Positions 38,310 through 49,966 are shown, counted from the stretch's first letter. The stretch: DNA of 64,000 nucleotides from Clostridium sp. TW13 (GCF_024345225.1 NZ_BROD01000001.1:62001-126000); one strand, 5' to 3'. A program made the numbers and translations. Notes: generated by a model from the sequence alone, not told the origin.

Positions 38310-38867
38310 ATGAGAGATATTAATTTTTTTAGTCCTTATCAAGGCAAGAAGAAAGAAAACATAAATACGCAGATATATATTTATGGTGCCGCAGTTGTAA
38401 TAGGTTTATTTATATTAGTTACATTGTGTGTAAACTCTTATAAGATGATTTATTATAAGACATCTATAGCAAAATATGAGGCTAAATTAACAGACTCTGA
38501 CACTAAGAAGAAACTTGATGAAGCTAAGGTAGTAAATAAAAAGTTAGAAATATTAAATAAATATGAACATGGAATTGCAGATATAAGCAAAAATATGAAT
38601 TCTAGAGATATAGTTACAACTAAATTATTAAATTCTATAAGTGCAACTTTACCTAGTGATGTTTATTTTAAGAGTATAGATGTTACCACTAGTGCTATAA
38701 ATATTAAAGCAATGTCAAAAAGCAGAAAAGCCATTGGAGAGATTGAGCACAATTTAAAGAATTTAAGTAATATACAAGATGTATATATAGGAGCCATATC
38801 TGGAGATGGTGCTTTAGATGGTGAGTATTCCTTTGATATAAAATGTGTGTTAAAGGAGGTAAAATAG
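38310..38867 (+). CDS. pilN: Type IV pilus assembly protein PilN
   Basis: 185 residues. The N-terminus MRDINFFSPYQ is the PilM-binding INF/L-type motif of PilN. One membrane helix (about 27-48) is followed by a coiled coil and a small ferredoxin-like domain outside the membrane. It forms a complex with PilO. AGGAGG precedes ATG 38310, 14 bases after pilM. Confidence 0.9.
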   Translation: MRDINFFSPYQGKKKENINTQIYIYGAAVVIGLFILVTLCVNSYKMIYYKTSIAKYEAKLTDSDTKKKLDEAKVVNKKLEILNKYEHGIADISKNMNSRDIVTTKLLNSISATLPSDVYFKSIDVTTSAINIKAMSKSRKAIGEIEHNLKNLSNIQDVYIGAISGDGALDGEYSFDIKCVLKEVK

Positions 38868-38869
38868 AT

Positions 38870-40102
38870 ATGAAAATTAGCAAGAAGGATAAACTTTTAC
38901 TGTACATTTTAGCGATTGTAGTTGTAGGATTTGCATATTATGAGATTATATATAAACTTCAAACAAAATGGGTTCAGGAATTAAAGAGCATAAATGCTAC
39001 TAAGGAAGCAGAGTACGATGTGGCTATGCAAACTATTGGTTCTTTACAAAGAAAAAAGAGTGATATGAAAATATTGGATGCAAAGATAGATGATAAAACT
39101 TCTAGATTATATCCTAAATTAGTGCAAGAAAAAATTATTCTAGATTTAGACAAGCTTTTGAAGGATAGTGAAATTCAAAGTAGTATAAATTTTAATCCTA
39201 TAGTAGTGCAAGGAATAGATGGGGTGAAAATAGACTCAACCCAATTGGGAGACAGTACTTTTGATCCTATCACTAAAGAATATAAATCAATGACTAATTC
39301 TAATAAACAAAATACTTCATCTCAACAGAATGATAATAATTCAAGTAATGCTCAAAAGACTACTGAAACTGTACAACAGTTTAAAGTAACTTTGTCATTC
39401 TCATCATCTTATAAGGATTTAAAAAAATTTTTAGATAATGTTAGTAATTTTCAAAGAAGAATAGTAGTTAATACTTTATCTTTAACTCAAAAGAGCATAG
39501 ATGAAGTGGCAGGTACTATGACATTAGAATTTTATTCTGTACCCAAGATAGATGATAGTGATAATAACTATTTATCATGGGCACTAAGTGGAGTTTATGG
39601 AAAGGACATACCATTTAATTCTGATTCTACAACAAGCTCTATGCAGGCAATAGCAAGTTCAGATGAGACAAATAAAAATCAAAATGATTTTGTAATATCT
39701 GCGAAGTCTAATAAATCAGATTTACCAGCAGTAATGGTTGGAAAGTCTAATGACAATTCAAGATTAACTTATGTTTATGCAGATAGTAATAATGAGGAAC
39801 TTGTTGAATTTACAATAAGTCAAAAAGATAATAAATATTATTATAAATATAGGGTTGGAAGTAATGCTTATCCAGCAGATTTAAATTCTTTAGGACAAGA
39901 ATTTACGCCTAATTCTGGAAATATAACTATTCAAGTTTCAAGTGAGAAAAGAGTAGATTTAGATGATAAATCAGGAGCAAAGATTAAGTTAATAAATAAT
40001 ACAGATAAATTAGTGAATGTAGAAGTTAGTGGAGATGATAGCAGCAGTCCTAGGATAAAGGTTGCTGGTGAAGGTAATAAAATTAATGTTAACCAAAAGT
40101 AG
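38870..40102 (+). CDS. PilO-like pilus assembly protein with long Asn/Ser-rich extension
   Basis: About 410 residues. A single N-terminal helix (LLLYILAIVVVGFAYYEIIY), a coiled coil and a segment TVQQFKVTLSFSSSYKDLKKFLDNV match the PilO periplasmic domain. A low-complexity stretch (NSNKQNTSSQQNDNNSSN) splits the domain, and the C-terminal 160 residues are beta-rich and unlike standard PilO (about 200 residues). ATG 38870 has AAAGGAGG upstream. It is next to pilN, as PilO normally is. Confidence 0.8.
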   Translation: MKISKKDKLLLYILAIVVVGFAYYEIIYKLQTKWVQELKSINATKEAEYDVAMQTIGSLQRKKSDMKILDAKIDDKTSRLYPKLVQEKIILDLDKLLKDSEIQSSINFNPIVVQGIDGVKIDSTQLGDSTFDPITKEYKSMTNSNKQNTSSQQNDNNSSNAQKTTETVQQFKVTLSFSSSYKDLKKFLDNVSNFQRRIVVNTLSLTQKSIDEVAGTMTLEFYSVPKIDDSDNNYLSWALSGVYGKDIPFNSDSTTSSMQAIASSDETNKNQNDFVISAKSNKSDLPAVMVGKSNDNSRLTYVYADSNNEELVEFTISQKDNKYYYKYRVGSNAYPADLNSLGQEFTPNSGNITIQVSSEKRVDLDDKSGAKIKLINNTDKLVNVEVSGDDSSSPRIKVAGEGNKINVNQK

Positions 40103-40111
40103 GTGATTACT

Positions 40112-40984
40112 ATGAGTGAAAAAAAGAAAGGCTTTACTTTGATTGAACTTATAATAAGTATAGCACTAATTGGAATATTATTAGTTCCAGTATCATCTAT
40201 GGTATTAACTACAGTGAGAACCAACAAAAGAGCAGAAGTAAAGCAAAAAGCTACATTAGTTGGACAAAAAGTTTTAGAGCAGCTTAGAGCAGTAAATATA
40301 GCTAAGCAGGGGACTAGCTTTAATTTTACAGGGATAACTTTTGATAATAATGTAGCAAATAATGTTTTTGTATTAAATAACGTAGACAGTTATAAGGTAA
40401 CTGTTACATTAAATGTTAAGAATACTTTAGAAAGTGCTAATACTGAAGAGGTTAAATATGATGGTAAGTATAGTATTGGGGTTAGAAACGAACAACCTAC
40501 TATAATATCACAAAATTCTAGTAATCCTGCAGATGTAAAAGAGGTTCCTGATAACAAGATAATAATTAAAGTACAGAAAAGTGGAAATGACAGAATTGTG
40601 GATATAAATAATGGTGAAATAAATGAAACTGTTACAACTAAAGATGCTTCAGGAAATCCTAGTAGTGATCCAAATGACAAAAAAGATTTAAATTTAGCAC
40701 TAAATTTTAGTAAGTATATTTTAACTAATCAATCACAATATGCAGCCAATCCTGTATATGTTAATGTATATAATCAAGATGATAAATATGTAAATCTTTG
40801 TTTACAAAAAACAGATAATATAATTGTAAATGTGAATCAATATGTCAATCCAATTAACATTTATAACAATCGTCCTGAAGATCCTAATGCCGCTAAGATT
40901 GGAGATATGTATGACATAATGGTGGAGGTGACAAAGGATAATTCAAGTTTGTTTGTTGGTCATGCTGTTAAGAATATCAAATAG
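40112..40984 (+). CDS. Minor pilin with class III signal
   Basis: About 290 residues. KKKGFTLIELIISIALIGILLVPVSSMV is a PilD-type prepilin signal (Gly-1, Glu+5). The ectodomain is long, Asn/Asp-rich and beta-type, with no cysteines. Its size, twice that of PilA, suggests a minor pilin at the tip or in the priming complex. ATG 40112 follows AGGTGATT; GTG 40103 is an unlikely alternative. Confidence 0.85.
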   Translation: MSEKKKGFTLIELIISIALIGILLVPVSSMVLTTVRTNKRAEVKQKATLVGQKVLEQLRAVNIAKQGTSFNFTGITFDNNVANNVFVLNNVDSYKVTVTLNVKNTLESANTEEVKYDGKYSIGVRNEQPTIISQNSSNPADVKEVPDNKIIIKVQKSGNDRIVDINNGEINETVTTKDASGNPSSDPNDKKDLNLALNFSKYILTNQSQYAANPVYVNVYNQDDKYVNLCLQKTDNIIVNVNQYVNPINIYNNRPEDPNAAKIGDMYDIMVEVTKDNSSLFVGHAVKNIK

Positions 40985-41015
40985 AGATAATTATATTTGA
41001 AAGGGCGGTGATTAC

Positions 41016-43151
41016 ATGAGAAAGAAAAGGAAAGGCTCAAGTTTAATTGTGGTAGTAATTATTTTTGGCATGCTAATTGTTTTTGGTACAGCTATGATTT
41101 CAATGACTACAGGGGAATTTAAATTAAGAACTAATGAGAACAGAAGATTAGAAAATTTATATAGCTCAGAATCAGGCTTAGATATAGCTTCTAATATAAT
41201 AGCTAAAACTTTTGATGCAGCAGTAAAATATGGCGATAAGGCTGCTAAAGATTTTAAATTAGCTCATGCTCAAGATGCAACTGACGCAAACATAAATAAT
41301 ACATTTCAAACTGCATTTAAAACATTTATAGGGCCAGTAAATCCTATTGACACCTCTTTTACTATAAGATGTAAGGATGAACTTAGAAGAGCTATTGCAA
41401 ATATGCAATACATTAGTAAGATACAACCAGATGGAGCTGGTGGTTTTGCAATTGAAGATACTTCAGTTAATCTTCCAAGTAATAAACCAACTTTAACAAT
41501 AGATCCTGATAGTGGAATTACTCTTAGTGCAGATGGAAAAAACTACAGTATAAAAATATTATCCAAATTTAAAAATCAAAGTTCTACAGGTGAGAATGAG
41601 AGAACTATACAAGAAAGTTTTAAACTTACAATTCCATCATATGGTGACGTTGTCTATTATCAAAAAAATACTGCTATAGGAAAATATGCTGTTCTTCAAA
41701 AAGCAATTAATGTTGATGGCAATATGTCAGTAAATATAGGAGTGAGTGCTCAAGCTAATGTTAATGGGAATATACTTGTTAAAGGTAATGGTCAAGATAA
41801 TCTCACTTCTAAAAATAAATATAATGGTGGAATAACAATAAAACAATCTAAGGCCGTGTTTAATGGAGAAGTTTCAACATCTAATACCTTTAATATTGAT
41901 AATAATACTAATGCTAATATTAATGGAAATTTATATGCAGGGAATGTATATGCTGGTAATGCTGATGATACTTCAGCTACAATTAATAATAACGCATCAG
42001 ACCAGTCGTCATTAACAATAACACAACAGATGGTTGTAGATAATGATTTGGCTATAAAAGCTAATAATACGGTAATATCTATGAATGATTTTTATGGTAT
42101 AAATGATAAAAATGTAAAAACAAGCACTTCAACTGCTAAAGCAAGAACTTCTAGCAGCATCATTGTGAACGGAAATCAAAATTCAAGTGTTACAGTTAAG
42201 CAGAATGCTTATATAATGGGAGTTGCATATATTGATACTGACAATGGTAATGGTGATGGGTACCAAACAGGAGAATCAGTAGGTGTAAAAGGAAATTATT
42301 TAGCTTACGCTACTCCTCTTGTTGAAAGCAGTGAGTTTGCAAATTGTCAGTTTGGAAAGGTTGGTTCATTACAACTTGTACAAAATCTAGATGCACTGCA
42401 GAAAAGTAGGTATTTTGAAGAGTTTAGTAATAGATATATTGATAGAGTCAATCATGGTGGAATTAGTTTAAATAAAGCTAATACACATTCAGTTGGGGCT
42501 ATAGTATATAAGGATTCAAATAATAAACCAGTGGTTCAAGCATCAAATTATTCAATAGATGCTGTGGATCAAACAATAACTGATAAAAGACTAGAGTATT
42601 CTTCCAAGGTGTATAAAATGGGACAACCATCTAATGATATCGGAATATACAATGAGTTGGGACATATTAGGGATACAGTGGCATCTTCTACAATATTAAA
42701 TTCTACGAGTTTAGCTGGTTATACTATAGCTAGTCAAGCTGGTTTATCTGAAAAGGCAATTTTTAATGCTGATGCTAGTAAAACAATTGTAATTAAAGGA
42801 GATAATTTTGCAGGAAGTTATGATAATTCTTATATTGTGTTAGATGGGAACAACTTAAATGCTGTAATAGTTACAGCTGGTAATGTGATTATTGATGGAA
42901 AAGTAGATTTTAAAGGTACAATTTTAGCAGTAGGTGATTTGAAAGCTGTAGGTACTCAATCTCAAAATATAACTTATGATAAGGACTTAATTGATAGAAT
43001 TCAGGCCACAAATTTAGATTTATTTAAAAGAGTATTTGGAGCTCCTCAAGGAACAGAAGGAGGAGTAACAGACTCAAATTTAAATCAAATTAGTATTAAA
43101 TACGATATAAAGAAATATTTGAAATCAACATTATGGACAATCGTGAATTAA
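41016..43151 (+). CDS. Large PilX-like pilus protein with repetitive passenger
   Basis: 711 residues. RKKRKGSSLIVVVIIFGMLIVFGTAMISM followed by YSSESGLDIASNI resembles the PilX N-terminal domain (no Glu at +5, signal ending GS). The middle (about 220-420) has repeating short beta motifs such as VNGNILVKGN and NINGNLYAGNVYAGN, which suggest a right-handed beta-solenoid, somewhat like bactofilin or polymer-type repeats. The gene lies between two minor pilins, so it is probably a surface-exposed pilus component. Exact function unknown. Confidence 0.75.
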   Translation: MRKKRKGSSLIVVVIIFGMLIVFGTAMISMTTGEFKLRTNENRRLENLYSSESGLDIASNIIAKTFDAAVKYGDKAAKDFKLAHAQDATDANINNTFQTAFKTFIGPVNPIDTSFTIRCKDELRRAIANMQYISKIQPDGAGGFAIEDTSVNLPSNKPTLTIDPDSGITLSADGKNYSIKILSKFKNQSSTGENERTIQESFKLTIPSYGDVVYYQKNTAIGKYAVLQKAINVDGNMSVNIGVSAQANVNGNILVKGNGQDNLTSKNKYNGGITIKQSKAVFNGEVSTSNTFNIDNNTNANINGNLYAGNVYAGNADDTSATINNNASDQSSLTITQQMVVDNDLAIKANNTVISMNDFYGINDKNVKTSTSTAKARTSSSIIVNGNQNSSVTVKQNAYIMGVAYIDTDNGNGDGYQTGESVGVKGNYLAYATPLVESSEFANCQFGKVGSLQLVQNLDALQKSRYFEEFSNRYIDRVNHGGISLNKANTHSVGAIVYKDSNNKPVVQASNYSIDAVDQTITDKRLEYSSKVYKMGQPSNDIGIYNELGHIRDTVASSTILNSTSLAGYTIASQAGLSEKAIFNADASKTIVIKGDNFAGSYDNSYIVLDGNNLNAVIVTAGNVIIDGKVDFKGTILAVGDLKAVGTQSQNITYDKDLIDRIQATNLDLFKRVFGAPQGTEGGVTDSNLNQISIKYDIKKYLKSTLWTIVN

Positions 43152-43164
43152 TGAGGTGGATTTA

Positions 43165-43755
43165 ATGAAGAAGAAGGCAAAGGGCTTCACAGTAATTGAA
43201 TTAATAATAGCATCAGCCATATTGCTTATAGTCTTAGGAATTATATACAATATATTAAAAGTTAACAATGGAATGCTATCAGAAGTAGATATCAAATCCA
43301 CTCTTCAAATTGATGGAGAAACTATTCAAAGGGATATAAGCAAGGTAGGAATGCAGAGTACTGGAATAACTGATTGTGTAACAGGAAGTGGAATCAATCA
43401 GTATGGTTCTCAATATATAGTGGACATGACTTATGATGAGTTTAATACTAGACAAAATGCAGATAAAATCAGTCAAATTAAATTTAATTATGTTACTGAG
43501 TCAGGTAATGAAACTTATACTGTTAAATATGATGAAGCTAATAGAACTTTGACAGGTTTGATAGGGAATGCTAGTAGCGGTAAAACACTATCAGCAAATG
43601 TAGAAAGTTTTAAGATTAACACTGTAGATAATCAAAATAACACACTCAGAAGTTGCACTTATGTGCAATTTGATATATTGCTGAAGAAAAAAGTAGGAGT
43701 TACACAAGCTGAATATCCTGTTTCTATACTTGTAAAGTTTAGAAATAAAAATTAA
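43165..43755 (+). CDS. Minor pilin with class III signal (PilW/PulJ-like)
   Basis: About 196 residues. KKKAKGFTVIELIIASAILLIVLGIIYNI is a prepilin signal with Glu+5. The small beta-rich head (DIKSTLQIDGETIQRDISKVG; YDEANRTLTGLIG) recalls PilW/PulJ minor pilins, which help start pilus assembly. ATG 43165 has GAGGTGG just upstream; the GTG at 43156 overlaps that site. Confidence 0.85.
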   Translation: MKKKAKGFTVIELIIASAILLIVLGIIYNILKVNNGMLSEVDIKSTLQIDGETIQRDISKVGMQSTGITDCVTGSGINQYGSQYIVDMTYDEFNTRQNADKISQIKFNYVTESGNETYTVKYDEANRTLTGLIGNASSGKTLSANVESFKINTVDNQNNTLRSCTYVQFDILLKKKVGVTQAEYPVSILVKFRNKN

Positions 43756-43797
43756 TGGAACTTTCATAACTTAAGGTAAAGTTAGGAGGGATAATCT

Positions 43798-46491
43798 TTG
43801 CTTAAAAATAAAGTGGGAAAAAAAATAAGTATAATTATGATTGCATTGCTTACCTGTGTAATAGCAGGTGTTAATCTCGTTAAAGTTAAAGCAGATGTAG
43901 CAAACAAACCAGGCTTCGATGTTTCTATTTCATTATCAAAGACTCAAGCAATGAAGGGTGAAGATGTAATCGTAAATGGAAGAATTACACCTAAAGATTT
44001 TGAAATTGATATACCAAAGAAGGAAATAGTTTTGGTTTTAGATGTATCTGGGAGTATGCAGGACAATTCAAAGTTATATAATTTAAAGTTGGCAGCAAAA
44101 AAGTTTATAGATAAAATGAAAAATCAAGTGAACTTAAAAATTGGTATAGTAGCATACTCAAGTTTAGCAACTATTAATCCTGATGGGTATAATGGCACTA
44201 TAAACACAAAAAGTATAGATCAATATTATACTCATGAGGTGCCAAATTACAATTCAATTGGTACTAATCTGTTAGATGCATCTGATAATAGATTATATGA
44301 TATGGTAGATGGATTAGTTGCACAAGGTGGAACCAATATAGGTGAAGGACTAAGAAAAGCAGCATATATGCTAAAGCAAGGTGACAGTACTGCCAATAAG
44401 AGTTTAATCTTAATGACAGATGGAATGGCAACATTTCGAACAGTTAATGTATCAGGAAGCAGTTGGAGTGGATATAAAATTACTCCTTATTTAAATTTAG
44501 ATAATCAAAATCATTACTATTCAGGCGACGGGAATAATGATGACTTGGGATATAATACAGATTATGCCGTTAGCGTAGGAAATTTAATAAAACCTCAAAT
44601 AAATAGTGTGTTTTCTATAGGCTATGGTTTAGGTGATTCAAATAGTTCAAGCAATAGAAAATTAAGTAGAATACATGGAGCCATGGGTGGAGATGATTCT
44701 AACTTCTTTGCAACAGATTCAGGGGCTGTAGATGTAGTGTTTCAAAAAATAGCTGATAAGATATTAAGCAGTTATGAGGTAAGCAATATTAAGATGGAGT
44801 TAAACTTTAATCAAAATTTTAATCTTAATGTGGAAGGTAATACTGTAGATATACCTAATGTCACCTATAAAATCAAATCTATAGATGGGGGAAAAATAAT
44901 ATATTCAGCATCCCCAGTAGATTTTTCATTTATAATACAAGGTAATACAATAGGAGATAATTTTACTGTATTTGATAAAGCTATTGTAAAGTTTCCGTGG
45001 AATAATTTTGAGTTAACAGCCTCAGTGCCTACTAATACTATTAGTATAGTAGACAATGCAGTTCCAAATATACAAGCCAATCTTACAAGTGATAAAAGAG
45101 TAGAAGTAGTTCAAAATAGTACAAGTCCTATAAATATAACGTATAGTATAAATCCTAGTGATTGCAGTGATTATAATAATTTGGCTGGACGTAAGAATGA
45201 TGTAATAATCGTAGTGGATACATCAGCTGCTATGAGCAACTATAAATCTGGAGTGGAGAATGCCCTTTGGGGAAAGCTTGTAAATGATAATGATTTAAGA
45301 GCTAAGAATATAAGATATGCACTAATAACTTATAGCAATGATGTAAATAGATGTGAAATGCTGCCACAAAGTGTTTCAGACCAGGATTTGTTTATAAAGA
45401 ATATTATAAGCTCAACCCCTAGTAGTGATGCGAATAGTAGAAATATAGGTAGTGCTATCTCTAAAATTAAAACACTTTTTGGAAATCAAAATACGGATTA
45501 TAAAAATATTATTTTTATAACAGCAGGACCACTAGATTCTTATGCAGATAATCAGTTAACAGATATTAAGGATAAAGGGTTTAATGTTTTCAGTGTATGT
45601 ATGGGTGGAGATAACGATAAAACCTTACAAGCATTGCATAATAAGTTGAGTAATAATCAGAATTATTATTTTTATGGTAATAGTGATAATAATGAGATAA
45701 ATAATAATATTATGCCTAAAATAAAAGATTCTATTAAGTCAGAAAACAATAATGAATATATTATTCAGAACAGTAAGCTTATCTTTAATACAAATGGTGA
45801 GTTTACTCTTGGTAAGTTTTATTCAGGTAGTGATGTATTACAATATAAGGTTACTGGTAATAGCTATGAAATTAGTCTAGGAGATAGAATAAAATATACG
45901 GCGAACAATTCTACATTTAAGGCAGCTCCTGTTCAAATATCATTTAAAGCTACTTTAAATAATAATACACAAGTTGGAGAGAGAAGTTTTGCTGAAAGTA
46001 CTCTGTCTTATAATAACTTGATTGGAATAAATATATCAAAAATAATAGATACTCCAACTGTAGTTGTAAAATCAGCGATAACAATCACTCATGGAGTATA
46101 TGGAGGCATTGATCCTAACACAAAGACACCTGTAATAGATACTACTGATAGAACTTTCAATAAATCTGCTACTGTACCTATGGCGGCTAGTTTTGAATTT
46201 TACAAAGGTACAACTGTAAAACTAGATTTAGATACAAATGTTCAAATGGTAGGTACCCCAATAATTTATAAGGTAAATGCAGATGGAACCTTAACTAAGA
46301 TAGGAACAATGGATAGCAACAATTCATCACAGATTGGTGACGGTTTGGTGCAGGGAGACAAGGTTTTAGTATTGTATAATATTAAATTGCCAGAAGCTGA
46401 AGGAGCATATACTAATAGTATGAAAGTAGAAGATGTAGCTCAGCCAGCAACCATAAAAGTAGGAAAAGATGGGTTACCAGATTTGTTTTAG
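43798..46491 (+). CDS. Secreted von Willebrand A protein, candidate pilus-tip adhesin
   Basis: 897 residues. A signal peptide (about 1-32, ending KVKA) is followed by a vWA domain with an intact MIDAS start DVSGSMQ (Asp82, Ser84, Ser86). A second vWA-like region near residue 470 starts VVDTSAAM, where the third MIDAS residue is Ala. Beta-sandwich domains connect and follow these. There is no LPxTG or transmembrane anchor at the end (LPDLF). TTG 43798 is preceded by AGGAGGG. Placement after the minor pilins suggests adhesion through the pilus, as for PilC1/PilY1-type tip proteins, but this is inference. Confidence 0.8.
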   Translation: MLKNKVGKKISIIMIALLTCVIAGVNLVKVKADVANKPGFDVSISLSKTQAMKGEDVIVNGRITPKDFEIDIPKKEIVLVLDVSGSMQDNSKLYNLKLAAKKFIDKMKNQVNLKIGIVAYSSLATINPDGYNGTINTKSIDQYYTHEVPNYNSIGTNLLDASDNRLYDMVDGLVAQGGTNIGEGLRKAAYMLKQGDSTANKSLILMTDGMATFRTVNVSGSSWSGYKITPYLNLDNQNHYYSGDGNNDDLGYNTDYAVSVGNLIKPQINSVFSIGYGLGDSNSSSNRKLSRIHGAMGGDDSNFFATDSGAVDVVFQKIADKILSSYEVSNIKMELNFNQNFNLNVEGNTVDIPNVTYKIKSIDGGKIIYSASPVDFSFIIQGNTIGDNFTVFDKAIVKFPWNNFELTASVPTNTISIVDNAVPNIQANLTSDKRVEVVQNSTSPINITYSINPSDCSDYNNLAGRKNDVIIVVDTSAAMSNYKSGVENALWGKLVNDNDLRAKNIRYALITYSNDVNRCEMLPQSVSDQDLFIKNIISSTPSSDANSRNIGSAISKIKTLFGNQNTDYKNIIFITAGPLDSYADNQLTDIKDKGFNVFSVCMGGDNDKTLQALHNKLSNNQNYYFYGNSDNNEINNNIMPKIKDSIKSENNNEYIIQNSKLIFNTNGEFTLGKFYSGSDVLQYKVTGNSYEISLGDRIKYTANNSTFKAAPVQISFKATLNNNTQVGERSFAESTLSYNNLIGINISKIIDTPTVVVKSAITITHGVYGGIDPNTKTPVIDTTDRTFNKSATVPMAASFEFYKGTTVKLDLDTNVQMVGTPIIYKVNADGTLTKIGTMDSNNSSQIGDGLVQGDKVLVLYNIKLPEAEGAYTNSMKVEDVAQPATIKVGKDGLPDLF

Positions 46492-46560
46492 ATATAAAGA
46501 AAATTTGTGTGGAATTTAATCTGGATGTTTGATTTTTGGTAAATAAAGTAATAAAACACG

Positions 46561-46616
46561 AATTGCAAGTTATAAGTCATGTTCAAAAATAAATGATTTG
46601 TAACTTGCAATTTTTA
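46561..46616 (+). terminator. Terminator of the pilus operon
   Basis: AATTGCAAGTTATAAGTCAT pairs with ATGATTTGTAACTTGCAATT and is followed by a T-rich run. Confidence 0.88.
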
Positions 46617-46640
46617 TTTTTATTATACGTTTACATGATG

Positions 46641-46669
46641 TTGACAGTAACTGAGCGTTGCATTATAAT
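46641..46669 (+). promoter_or_regulatory. Consensus promoter of the guaB leader
   Basis: TTGACA (46641-46646) and TATAAT (46664-46669) are perfect and separated by 17 bases. They sit ahead of the purine riboswitch. Confidence 0.9.
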
Positions 46670-46701
46670 AAATAAAACTTAACAAAAACATGAATAAAAA
46701 A

Positions 46702-46770
46702 CGCTTATATAAGCCTTGAATATGGCAAGGTGTCTCTACTGGAAACCCTAAATTTCCATCTCTATAAGTG
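46702..46770 (+). promoter_or_regulatory. Purine riboswitch aptamer (guanine type, variant J3/1)
   Basis: P1 is CGCTTATA with TATAAGTG; P2 is CCTTG/CAAGG with loop AATATGG; P3 is GGAAA/TTTCC with loop CCCTAAA; J2/3 reads GTCTCTAC. Comparison with the xpt aptamer shows the key U22, U47, U51 and C74 equivalents, and the C points to guanine rather than adenine. J3/1 reads TCTC instead of the usual two bases, which is unusual. It regulates guaB. Confidence 0.88.
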
Positions 46771-46796
46771 AGTTAGTATAGCTATATATTTATATT

Positions 46797-46836
46797 GCAT
46801 ATTATCTTCACTTTTGAGAGATAATATGCATTTTTT
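46797..46836 (+). terminator. Riboswitch expression-platform terminator
   Basis: GCATATTATCT pairs with AGATAATATGC and is followed by ATTTTTTATT. It lies between the aptamer and guaB, so ligand binding would favour termination. Confidence 0.88.
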
Positions 46837-46930
46837 ATTATGGGAAAATACATATTACCAAGCTTGTTTGGGAAAAATAATCAAAATGCAAGAAAAAATT
46901 CATTTATAAATAAAATTACAGGGGGAATGA

Positions 46931-48391
<1,461 letters not shown>

Positions 48392-48424
48392 ATTTAAGTT
48401 AGAATAACAATAGTGGAGGAAAAT

Positions 48425-49966
48425 ATGAAAAAAGATTTGGTTTTAGTTGTAGACTTTGGTGGTCAATACAATCAACTTATAGCAAGAAGAGTTAGAGAAC
48501 ATAATGTTTACTGTGAGATAGTACCATATAGCTATACAATAGAACAGATAAAAGCTAAGAATCCAAAGGGAATAATCTTTACTGGTGGACCCAACTCAGT
48601 GTATGGAGAAGGCGCACTAACAGTAGATAAAGAAATATTTGAACTTGGAGTACCTATTCTAGGAATATGCTATGGACATCAACTTATTACTAGCGTATTA
48701 GGTGGAAAGGTTCAAAGTGCACAGGACTTAGGAACAAGTGAATACGGAAAAACTGAAATAGAATTAGATGCAACAGCTAAATTATTTACAGGTATGGAAT
48801 CAAATAATATTTGCTGGATGAGTCATACAGACTATGTTGCAGAAGTACCAGAAGGATTTAAAATCACAGCTACAACTAAAAAATGTCCTGTAGCAGCAAT
48901 GGCTAATGATGAGAGAAAAATCTATGGAGTTCAATTACATCCAGAAGTTGAACACACTCCATTTGGTTTTGATATGCTTGGAAAGTTCTTATCAGAAGTT
49001 TGTGAAGTTAAGGGTGATTGGTCAATGGCTTCTTTTGCAAAAGAGAAGATACAAGAGATTAAAGATACTGTTGGAGATAAGAAGGTACTATGTGCTTTAT
49101 CAGGTGGAGTTGATTCATCAGTAGCAGCAGTTCTTGTACACAAGGCTATAGGTCATAACTTAACTTGTGTATTTGTTGACCATGGTCTACTTAGAAAAGA
49201 TGAAGGAGATCAAGTTGAAAAAATATTCAAAGAACAATTTGATATGAACCTTATCAGAGTAAATGCTAAGGACAGATTCTTAGGCAAACTTGCTGGAGTT
49301 TCAGATCCTGAAACAAAGAGAAAAATAATTGGTGAAGAATTCATCAGAGTATTTGAAGAAGAAGCTAATAAGCTTGGACATATAGATTACCTAGTACAAG
49401 GAACAATCTACCCAGATATAGTTGAAAGTGGAACAGCTACTTCAGCTACAATCAAGAGTCACCATAATGTTGGAGGACTACCAGAGGATATGCAATTTTC
49501 TCTAATCGAACCTTTAAGAGAATTATTCAAGGATGAAGTTAGAGCAGTTGGAGAAGAAATTGGAATCCCTCATAACTTGGTATGGCGTCAACCATTCCCA
49601 GGTCCAGGTCTTGCAATCAGAGTTCTTGGTGATATAACAGAAGAAAAGCTTGAAATCGTAAGAGAAGCAGATGCTATCTTCAGAGAAGAAATAGCAATAG
49701 CAAAACTTGATGAAAGTATATGGCAATATTTCGCTTGCTTACCTAACATAAGATCAGTTGGAGTTATGGGAGATGAAAGAACATACTGCCACACAATAGC
49801 TTTAAGAGCAGTAACTTCTTCAGATGCAATGACATCTGAATGGGCAAGAATCCCATACGAAGTTTTAGATAAAGTAAGCCGCCGTATAGTAAATGAAGTT
49901 AAGGGAGTAAACAGAATTGTTTATGATATAACCTCTAAGCCACCAGCTACTATTGAGTGGGAATAG
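48425..49966 (+). CDS. guaA: GMP synthase (glutamine-hydrolysing)
   Basis: 513 residues. The class I amidotransferase domain has GICYGHQ (Cys82) and HPEVEHT. The ATP-pyrophosphatase P-loop [12 protein letters not shown] follows, and the dimerisation domain ends in the invariant [10 protein letters not shown]. It converts XMP to GMP. ATG 48425 follows GGAGG; GTG 48413 overlaps it. Its last 54 bases are repeated at 63171, so this 3' end is the integration site of the downstream island while the gene stays intact. Confidence 0.98.
   Translation: MKKDLVLVVDFGGQYNQLIARRVREHNVYCEIVPYSYTIEQIKAKNPKGIIFTGGPNSVYGEGALTVDKEIFELGVPILGICYGHQLITSVLGGKVQSAQDLGTSEYGKTEIELDATAKLFTGMESNNICWMSHTDYVAEVPEGFKITATTKKCPVAAMANDERKIYGVQLHPEVEHTPFGFDMLGKFLSEVCEVKGDWSMASFAKEKIQEIKDTVGDKKVLCALSGGVDSSVAAVLVHKAIGHNLTCVFVDHGLLRKDEGDQVEKIFKEQFDMNLIRVNAKDRFLGKLAGVSDPETKRKIIGEEFIRVFEEEANKLGHIDYLVQGTIYPDIVESGTATSATIKSHHNVGGLPEDMQFSLIEPLRELFKDEVRAVGEEIGIPHNLVWRQPFPGPGLAIRVLGDITEEKLEIVREADAIFREEIAIAKLDESIWQYFACLPNIRSVGVMGDERTYCHTIALRAVTSSDAMTSEWARIPYEVLDKVSRRIVNEVKGVNRIVYDITSKPPATIEWE
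49913..49966 (+). other. Left attachment-site repeat within guaA 3' end (attL)
   Basis: The sequence from AGAATTGTTTATGAT through the guaA stop matches 63171-63224 at 50 of 54 positions. The last 25 or so bases, ending TGAGTGGGAATAG, are identical in both. guaA is a known integration target for genomic islands. Confidence 0.85.
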
